In this document: positions 5,916 to 10,049 of the stretch, piece after piece
How the letters are laid out: each line of letters opens with the position of its first letter
Numbering within the stretch: the first letter of the stretch is position 1
From: Candidatus Omnitrophota bacterium
GTDB taxonomy: Bacteria; Omnitrophota; Gorgyraeia; Gygaellales; Profunditerraquicolaceae
Assembly: GCA_020063525.1 (NCBI GenBank)
Contig: JAGUUJ010000069.1
Coordinates: forward strand, 1 to 10,049
Direction of reading: 5' to 3'
Length of the DNA stretch: 10,049 nucleotides
Notes under the pieces: model-generated
Database searches by the model: none
Seen by the model: only the letters and a program-made list of their open reading frames with translations
What the model was told of the DNA's origin: nothing
Position numbers and translations under genes: made by a program

Positions 5916-6699
5916 TTACTTTCTCGACATTGGATAACGGCATACCTAAAAATCTCTCTGCCACAGCGCTAAACCACTTAGTGTTATCGCTGACATAAAA
6001 TTTGTGCTTGGCTCTCCTACGCCCTGTATTAAGCGGGCCTTCTGTAACCAGAATCTTTTTTACTTCAACGGCTACTTGTTTGGCTGAATCAATCAATGTA
6101 ACCTGCTTTCCCAATGCCTTTTTAATCACCGGCTTAAGTAACGGATAATGTGTGCAACCCAGAATAACCGTATCAACGCGGGCAGCGTTTAAGGGCTTAA
6201 GATACTTTTTAGCTACACTCAGAACTTCACTGCCTGCGAGCCAGCCCTCCTCGGCAAAAGGCACGAATAGAGGACAGGCTACAGCCGTAACTTTAATCGA
6301 AGGGTCAAGTTGTTTTATCTCATTTTCATAGGTCCGGCTTTCTATAGTGCCGCGCGTGCCAATAACGCCGATACGTTTATTCTGCGTGGCATAGACTGCT
6401 TCCCTTACGCCGGGGCTGATTACGCCGACAATAGGTACCCGAAAATGGCTTTTTATGAGCGGAAGGGCAACGCTGGACACGGTATTACAGGCAATGCAGA
6501 TTAGCTTTACCTCCTGTTTTAGCAAAAATAAGATGTTCTCGATAGAAAAACGGATTACTGTCTCTTTGGATTTTATGCCGTAGGGCACGCGGGCAGTATC
6601 GCCGAAATAGATTATATCTTCACCGGGCAGCTGACGGATTAATTCTTTAACCACGGTCAATCCGCCTACGCCGGAATCAAACACGCCTATTGGTTTCAT
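5908..6699 (-). CDS. murI: Glutamate racemase MurI
   Basis: MurI interconverts L- and D-glutamate, supplying D-glutamate for the peptidoglycan stem peptide. The 263 residues match the family in length and carry the two-cysteine catalytic pair: C71 in IACNTVSS and C182 in LGCTHYPLL. Also present are FDSGVGGLTV at 7-16 with Asp8-Ser9, YFGDTARVPYG at 31-41, and the EEGWLAG loop at about 150-156. Its ATG overlaps the stop codon of the amidase gene (ATGA), with GGAGG about 11 bases upstream inside the amidase end. Placement directly after a cell-wall amidase makes functional sense; the change to queuosine genes right after it does not have an obvious biochemical reason. Confidence 0.97.
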   Translation of the reverse strand: MKPIGVFDSGVGGLTVVKELIRQLPGEDIIYFGDTARVPYGIKSKETVIRFSIENILFLLKQEVKLICIACNTVSSVALPLIKSHFRVPIVGVISPGVREAVYATQNKRIGVIGTRGTIESRTYENEIKQLDPSIKVTAVACPLFVPFAEEGWLAGSEVLSVAKKYLKPLNAARVDTVILGCTHYPLLKPVIKKALGKQVTLIDSAKQVAVEVKKILVTEGPLNTGRRRAKHKFYVSDNTKWFSAVAERFLGMPLSNVEKVNV

Positions 6700-7772
6700 T
6701 CTTTCGCCGCCTCCATTAATGTAAAATCCCGCACATATCTTTGTATTCCTTGTTCTATACTTTCAGCTATTTGCTGGCGATAATAAGCGTTTTTCATCAG
6801 GCGCTCTTCCTGATAATTGGACAAAAACCCTGTCTCAATTAAAATCGCAGGCATACGCGCACCCTTTAAAACATAAAAAGGCGCACCTTTTATACCTAAG
6901 ACTCTTGTATTCAAATTATTATCTATGGCGCTACAGACGTCACGGGCTAATCTTACTGACTCTGCACGATTAGAGGTATGAATCATATCCCACAGCGTTG
7001 CCTTTAAATTTAAAGACGGATTGTAAGCAAAAGAGGATTTATCTAAATTTAACACTGCATTCTGGGCGCAATATAACGCCCGTTTAGAATCGCTTACATT
7101 AGGAGAAATATAATATACCTCAAGTCCGTTTAAGCTCCTCACCCGATTAGCATTGGAGTGGATACTTATAAATAAGTCTGCTCTGGAATCGTTGGCTATA
7201 GCTACCCTGCGCTCAAGGGAAATAAAACTATCTCCGGAACGCGTCATCACCACGTCTATACCGTCAGCCCTTAATAGTTTGCTTAGCCTCTTGGCAACAT
7301 CCAGGTTAACATCCTTTTCTCTTAAGCCCCGTTTTCCTATAGTGCCGGGATCCTTTCCGCCGTGTCCGGCATCAATAACAATCTTTTTAATTCTGGATAA
7401 AGGTAAAGTTATCTTTTGCTGCGGATAGCGTTCTTTAAACAAGCCATCTAAAACTTGTTCTTTAAATTTAAAGGGGATGACTACTGTGCCCTGGTAAATA
7501 TCCACAGGATACTTAAGATACTGGGGCATATCATCAACAATGACGAGACTCTCACCTACCATTAAATTTATTTTATGGGCACCTTTGCTTAGATGAGCTG
7601 TCCGGGTGAACGTATCATATTCCCAGGCTATATTTTCTGATTCACATAGAGAAACTAAAGATACGTAGGTTACACCGCTGATATTATAGGTGGGCAGGGC
7701 TACTCTACTGGGAACGGTAGCGCAGCCGGATAAAAAGAGAACAAACAGAAATATAATTATTATTCTATTCAT
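6696..7772 (-). CDS. N-acetylmuramoyl-L-alanine amidase, lipoprotein (Amidase_3)
   Basis: A zinc amidase that cuts the bond between N-acetylmuramic acid and L-alanine in peptidoglycan, probably for cell separation or wall turnover. The 358-residue product begins with a hydrophobic signal peptide and the lipobox LSGC (C17), so it should be lipid-anchored outside the cytoplasmic membrane. About 30-120 resembles a copper-amine-oxidase-N-like/AMIN-type targeting module (tentative). About 127-346 is Amidase_3: H137 in DAGHGG, E152 in LREKD, H205 in SIHSNA, and catalytic E313 in ILIETGFLSN. No clear ribosome binding site precedes the ATG, but the signal peptide starts right there, which supports it. 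It is the first gene of the eight-gene run, about 75 bases after the tmRNA end. It could be called AmiC-like; paralogue assignment is not possible. Confidence 0.94.
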   Translation of the reverse strand: MNRIIIIFLFVLFLSGCATVPSRVALPTYNISGVTYVSLVSLCESENIAWEYDTFTRTAHLSKGAHKINLMVGESLVIVDDMPQYLKYPVDIYQGTVVIPFKFKEQVLDGLFKERYPQQKITLPLSRIKKIVIDAGHGGKDPGTIGKRGLREKDVNLDVAKRLSKLLRADGIDVVMTRSGDSFISLERRVAIANDSRADLFISIHSNANRVRSLNGLEVYYISPNVSDSKRALYCAQNAVLNLDKSSFAYNPSLNLKATLWDMIHTSNRAESVRLARDVCSAIDNNLNTRVLGIKGAPFYVLKGARMPAILIETGFLSNYQEERLMKNAYYRQQIAESIEQGIQRYVRDFTLMEAAKE

Positions 7773-7791
7773 ACAAATTTATAATATTTTA

Positions 7792-7818
7792 GATCCCGAA
7801 ATACATTATTTCGGGATC
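7792..7818. repeat. Hairpin with 12-bp arms downstream of tmRNA
   Basis: GATCCCGAAATA and TATTTCGGGATC enclose a 3-base loop. It directly abuts the longer palindrome on its right and lies 20 bases before the amidase start codon. In the direction of tmRNA transcription it is followed by an A/T-rich stretch but no clean T-run, so it may be a weak terminator or an RNA-end stabiliser, or a dispersed palindrome. The GGATCCCG core also occurs, as GGGATCCCG, in the 2293-2308 hairpin. Confidence 0.75.
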
Positions 7819-7852
7819 CACCAACTTTTCCATTAATGGAAAAGTTGGTGGA
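7817..7852. repeat. 36-bp perfect palindrome that includes the tmRNA 3' end
   Basis: All 18 bases on either side of 7834/7835 pair exactly (arm CCACCAACTTTTCCATT plus one flanking T-A). The right part, 7846-7852, is the CCA end, the discriminator base and the first three acceptor-stem bases of tmRNA. In the precursor RNA the trailer can therefore pair with the mature 3' terminus. It is not followed by a T-run, so it is not a standard terminator. Confidence 0.85.
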
Positions 7853-8255
7853 GGTGGCGGCATCGAAGCCGCGTCCCTGAGTAATCGCATAAAAGTCGCT
7901 ACATGCTTAGCCCCGCATTTCGTCTTAAGCTTACGCCTCCTGCGGGGCAGGATTGCGTAAACCGCAGCCTTTTATGATCTTGCCTGAGCCCCAAAGGCTA
8001 ATTTACTCAAGCCAGCCTGTTAACCGCTCTCGTTTAGGCCACAGGCAACCTAAGAAGAGGCCTACCTATTTAATAAGGTAGGACTGCGCTAAGCGGCACA
8101 CCCGCTGGAACCATTGCTGGCATAAGCGGAAATACCGCAGCAGACGTTAGTCTGTTGTTTGCGTTTATCTTTGCAAGGATTGTTAACGCGGCTAACCTCG
8201 CCTCCGCGGCATGCTACTTTTACCCGGCTTACCTAGGTCGAGTCCTTTCACCCCC
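7846..8255 (-). ncRNA. ssrA: Transfer-messenger RNA (tmRNA)
   Basis: tmRNA with SmpB rescues ribosomes stalled on broken mRNA and tags the product for proteolysis. The 410-base RNA starts GGGGGTGAAAGGACTCGACC and ends CACCTCC-A-CCA; GGGGGTG pairs with CACCTCC over 7 bp with one G-U. Pseudoknot 1 is visible: CGCGG with CCGCG, and GCGAGG with CCTTGC, followed by 10 bases and then GCA (8162-8160), the expected resume codon position. GCATGCCGC and AAGCATGTAGCGA match the E. coli framework. Oddities: the GCA frame runs 30 codons (begins ANNRLTSAAV, ends AVLPY, stop TAA at 8072-8070) without the usual Ala-Ala end, and the T-arm is GCGGC-TTCGAT-GCCGC, one base short of a 7-base loop. smpB lies just upstream on the same strand. 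Confidence 0.93.
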
Positions 8256-8286
8256 GAATTTCCCTATTTTTTTCGTTCTGAAATTC

Positions 8287-8348
8287 GTCCCGCCGAGTGC
8301 AGCAAAATTATCAAAAAGAGAATTTTGCTGTAGTTTACGAGGCGGGAC
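8287..8348. repeat. Nested inverted repeat between smpB and tmRNA
   Basis: Outer arms GTCCCGCC (8287-8294) and GGCGGGAC (8341-8348) enclose inner arms CAGCAAAATT (8300-8309) and AATTTTGCTG (8321-8330), with unpaired stretches between. It occupies most of the smpB-tmRNA gap, starting 4 bases after the smpB stop. There is no T-run after it in the minus direction. It may be an RNA processing site or a dispersed palindromic element. Confidence 0.85.
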
Positions 8349-8351
8349 AAA

Positions 8352-8810
8352 CTATTTTCCTCTTCTACTCTTAATAGCCCGGCGCATCTCAAGTTCTGTT
8401 TCTCTGCGTTTCATGTCTTCGCGCCGGTCGTAGAATTTTTTGCCTCTACAAAGAGCGAGTTCTATTTTAGCAAAACCACGGTCGCTAAAATATGCCTTCA
8501 AAGGGACAAGCGTAAAACCTCGCTGAACGACTTGCCCGAATAATTTCCTGATCTGATTTTTCCGTAAAAGTAATCTCCTTGGTCTCTTTGGTTCGACGTT
8601 TAAGTAACTCGCCTCTAAATATGGGCTTATATGAGTATTATATAATATAACTTCGTTATTCTCAATGCGGGCAAAGCTGTCTTCCAGGTTCATTTTGCCC
8701 AACCTTAAAGACTTTACCTCACTGCCTTTCAGTTCTATGCCGCATTCGATAGCCTCTAAAATCGCATAATCCCTGTGCGCCTTTCTATTACTGGCAATAA
8801 GCTTATTCAT
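8352..8810 (-). CDS. smpB: SsrA-binding protein SmpB
   Basis: SmpB binds the tRNA-like part of tmRNA and, with its C-terminal tail in the empty mRNA channel, lets tmRNA enter stalled ribosomes. The 152 residues are the usual length. Signatures: NRKAHRDY at 8-15, ECGIELKGSEVKSLR at about 22-36, the ISPY and EPKRPRRLLL segments, VPLKAYFSDRGFAKIELALCRGKK in the OB core (positions about 102-125), and a basic tail (KKFYDRREDMKRRE and beyond). The ATG overlaps the end of the transporter gene (ATGA), with only a weak GAG upstream. The tmRNA gene follows 96 bases downstream on the same strand, giving the classic smpB-ssrA pair. Confidence 0.97.
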   Translation of the reverse strand: MNKLIASNRKAHRDYAILEAIECGIELKGSEVKSLRLGKMNLEDSFARIENNEVILYNTHISPYLEASYLNVEPKRPRRLLLRKNQIRKLFGQVVQRGFTLVPLKAYFSDRGFAKIELALCRGKKFYDRREDMKRRETELEMRRAIKSRRGK

Positions 8811-9763
8811 TTTATCATACTCAGCGTGAAATATAAACTCAAAAATAGCGGCAAGGTTACCAGGCTCACAATATGACTAAGGAATATGCCCTGACTTATC
8901 AGCAGGTCTTCTTTCTTATAATGTGTGATAATTAAAGATAAAGATGTTGCCGACGGCACAGCCAATTGCATAATAATTAATAATCCTACAAGTTCCGGAA
9001 ACTTAAATTTTATAACCAGCCACAGGCCAAAAGCAGGTAAAATTATCAATTTTGCTAATATCATCAAAGACATTGCTTTCTTATCGATTTGTCCTAAATG
9101 TATTGAGGCAAGGTTACCGCCTACGATAAGCATAGCCAGAGGCAATGTGCAGTCACCCACCATACGCAAAGGTTTTAACGCGCCTTGAGGTATAAATTTA
9201 TTTAAACCAAAAAATATAAGTATTAAACTGACTAGAGTGGCAATCACCGGCGGGCTGAATAGACTGCCTAACTCAAACTTTTTTGCTCTTGTAAATGATA
9301 AAATATACACCCCCAATGACCACATCACCAGATTGAATCCGAAGAGAAACAAAAATATATAAGTAAACATAGAATCTAATTTATCCGCAGGTAACAATGC
9401 TGCTACCAGCGCCAGCGCCAGATACCCTGAATTCTGAAAAGCAATCAAACTTAAAAACTGCAATTTATGCTGAGGGCCGCGGATAAGCCCTAAAAATACA
9501 GCTCCTACAATTAAACCTACGATTGTTATAGCAATACTTATCAGAGGGAAAATCCACCAGTTAGAATATAGATTAAAACTAAAATTTTTGATTAACTGGC
9601 AAAAGATCATCAGGGGCAAGGTAACCTCAATAACCAGGCGGCTTAAGGCACTTAGACCTTCAGGGCCCAGTATATTCTTCTTAATCAAAAAGTAGCCGAG
9701 AGCAGCCAGCAGAAAAATCTGCGCCACCGCTAAACCCGTAATCTTAAATGACTGAAGGAACAT
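8807..9763 (-). CDS. AEC-family (auxin efflux carrier) membrane transporter
   Basis: A 318-residue, strongly hydrophobic protein with about 10 predicted transmembrane segments spread evenly over its length, in the two five-helix halves usual for the AEC family. Supporting motifs are LPLMIFCQL near residue 50, QNSGYLALAL at about 110-119 (the conserved N-x-GY-L region of the first half), LPLAMLIVGGNLA near 208-220 and VPSATSLSLI near 272-281 in the second half. Bacterial members move small organic acids such as malate or malonate; the substrate cannot be told here, though a dicarboxylate would fit the nearby fumarase (inference only). GAGGAGG lies about 8 bases before the ATG. It appears to be the first gene of its transcript, with a plausible promoter upstream, and overlaps smpB by 4 bases. 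Confidence 0.88.
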   Translation of the reverse strand: MFLQSFKITGLAVAQIFLLAALGYFLIKKNILGPEGLSALSRLVIEVTLPLMIFCQLIKNFSFNLYSNWWIFPLISIAITIVGLIVGAVFLGLIRGPQHKLQFLSLIAFQNSGYLALALVAALLPADKLDSMFTYIFLFLFGFNLVMWSLGVYILSFTRAKKFELGSLFSPPVIATLVSLILIFFGLNKFIPQGALKPLRMVGDCTLPLAMLIVGGNLASIHLGQIDKKAMSLMILAKLIILPAFGLWLVIKFKFPELVGLLIIMQLAVPSATSLSLIITHYKKEDLLISQGIFLSHIVSLVTLPLFLSLYFTLSMIK

Positions 9764-9784
9764 CGTTTTTCCCTCCTCTAAAAT

Positions 9785-9818
9785 ATTATATTATAACAAC
9801 AAAGCAGCTTAGCCGCAA
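9785..9818 (-). promoter_or_regulatory. Putative sigma-70 promoter for the transporter-smpB transcript
   Basis: On the minus strand TTGCGG (9818-9813) is followed by a 17-base spacer and TATAAT (9795-9790); a second overlapping TATAAT lies at 9790-9785. The distance to the ATG allows a short leader containing the GAGGAGG site. Confidence 0.55.
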
Positions 9819-9827
9819 CTTTTATAA

Positions 9828-9856
9828 TTGACAGGATTATATGTGTAGGATATACT
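9828..9856 (+). promoter_or_regulatory. Sigma-70 promoter of tRNA-Leu
   Basis: Perfect -35 TTGACA (9828-9833), exactly 17 bases, then TATACT (9851-9856). Transcription would begin near 9863, about 10 bases before the tRNA. It is one of the strongest promoter matches in the window. Confidence 0.8.
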
Positions 9857-9872
9857 TGAATTGGTTAACTTT

Positions 9873-9957
9873 GCGGAAGTGGCGGAATTGGCATACGCGC
9901 TAGCTTCAGGAGCTAGTGGGGCAACCCTTGAGGGTTCAACTCCCTCCTTCCGCACCA
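9873..9957 (+). tRNA. tRNA-Leu (anticodon CAG)
   Basis: An 85-base class II tRNA. The acceptor GCGGAAG pairs with CTTCCGC over 7 bp, followed by A and an encoded CCA. The anticodon stem CTAGC/GCTAG holds the loop TTCAGGA with CAG at 9907-9909, reading CUG. The variable arm is long (13 bases, 9917-9929) as expected for leucine, and the T-arm GAGGG-TTCAACT-CCCTC is standard. It is the only plus-strand gene, transcribed divergently from the transporter. Confidence 0.97.
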
Positions 9958-9966
9958 TAGTGTAGG

Positions 9967-10020
9967 GTTGACCCCAAAGGCTCTTCCCTTAAGGGAAGAG
10001 CGGAAATTTTGCGGGGCAAC
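9967..10020. repeat. Nested palindrome downstream of tRNA-Leu
   Basis: A perfect 22-base palindrome (9980-10001, arms GCTCTTCCCTT and AAGGGAAGAGC) sits inside outer arms GTTG-A-CCCC (9967-9975) and GGGGCAAC (10013-10020), which pair apart from one bulged A. On the plus strand the inner stem is followed by GGAAATTTT, so it could serve as a weak terminator for the tRNA; the outer arms make a dispersed palindromic element equally possible. The remaining 29 bases to the window end show nothing I can name. Confidence 0.75.
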
Positions 10021-10049
10021 GACAAATATAGGTGGACTTCTTTTGAGGA

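Noticed and set aside
6990..7470. Two copies of the 14-base palindrome CTTTAAATTTAAAG in the amidase gene
   Set aside because: A/T-rich lysine and phenylalanine/leucine codons can produce this by chance; no wider symmetry or shared flanks.
5900..7845. preQ1 riboswitch controlling the que genes
   Set aside because: There is no intergenic room before queD, and I see no preQ1-type aptamer in the short leader before the amidase gene.
8155..8433. Plus-strand open frame of 92 codons across the tmRNA 5' part and smpB end
   Set aside because: It is antisense to tmRNA, whose 5' end and pseudoknot 1 are clear; the translation looks like nothing known.
9873..10049. Attachment site of an integrated element at tRNA-Leu
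   Set aside because: No repeat of the tRNA 3' end and no integrase appear within the available downstream sequence.

Overview
The window looks like chromosomal DNA of an uncultured, probably anaerobic bacterium with moderate G+C (about 40-43 percent by eye). The genes are ordinary housekeeping genes. The spaces between them, and in three places the coding sequence itself, carry short palindromes and 7-23 base tandem repeats. A CCTGCCTGCCGGCAGGCAGG palindrome that encodes LPAGRQ inside a conserved enzyme is something I associate from memory with Omnitrophota and some other candidate phyla. That placement is an inference.

All protein genes are on the minus strand and read right to left. First (9763-8352) come an AEC-family membrane transporter and smpB, overlapping by 4 bases. 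Next is ssrA (tmRNA, 8255-7846), flanked on both sides by strong palindromes; SmpB and tmRNA together rescue stalled ribosomes. Then comes a tightly packed run of eight genes (7772-2381): a lipoprotein N-acetylmuramoyl-L-alanine amidase, murI, queD, queC, queE, queF, and the alpha and beta subunits of a class I [4Fe-4S] fumarase/tartrate dehydratase. Gaps and overlaps within it run from an 8-base overlap to an 18-base gap. It joins peptidoglycan metabolism, synthesis of the queuosine precursor preQ1, and a central-carbon hydratase. After a spacer of about 170 bases comes a two-gene unit: a REC-GAF-GGDEF response regulator (predicted diguanylate cyclase with an intact I-site), then rph (RNase PH).

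On the plus strand there is one gene, tRNA-Leu(CAG) at 9873-9957, behind a near-consensus sigma-70 promoter and followed by a nested palindrome.

I found no defence system, CRISPR array, transposase or phage gene. The unusual content is structural: a 30-bp perfect palindrome inside queF, a 45-bp in-frame PAGRQ insertion in the fumarase alpha gene, four copies of an octamer inside queC, a 36-bp perfect palindrome that includes the CCA end of tmRNA, and a tmRNA with a non-standard tag reading frame and a one-base-short T-arm. Together they suggest a genome seeded with small palindromic elements and repeats, including within essential genes.
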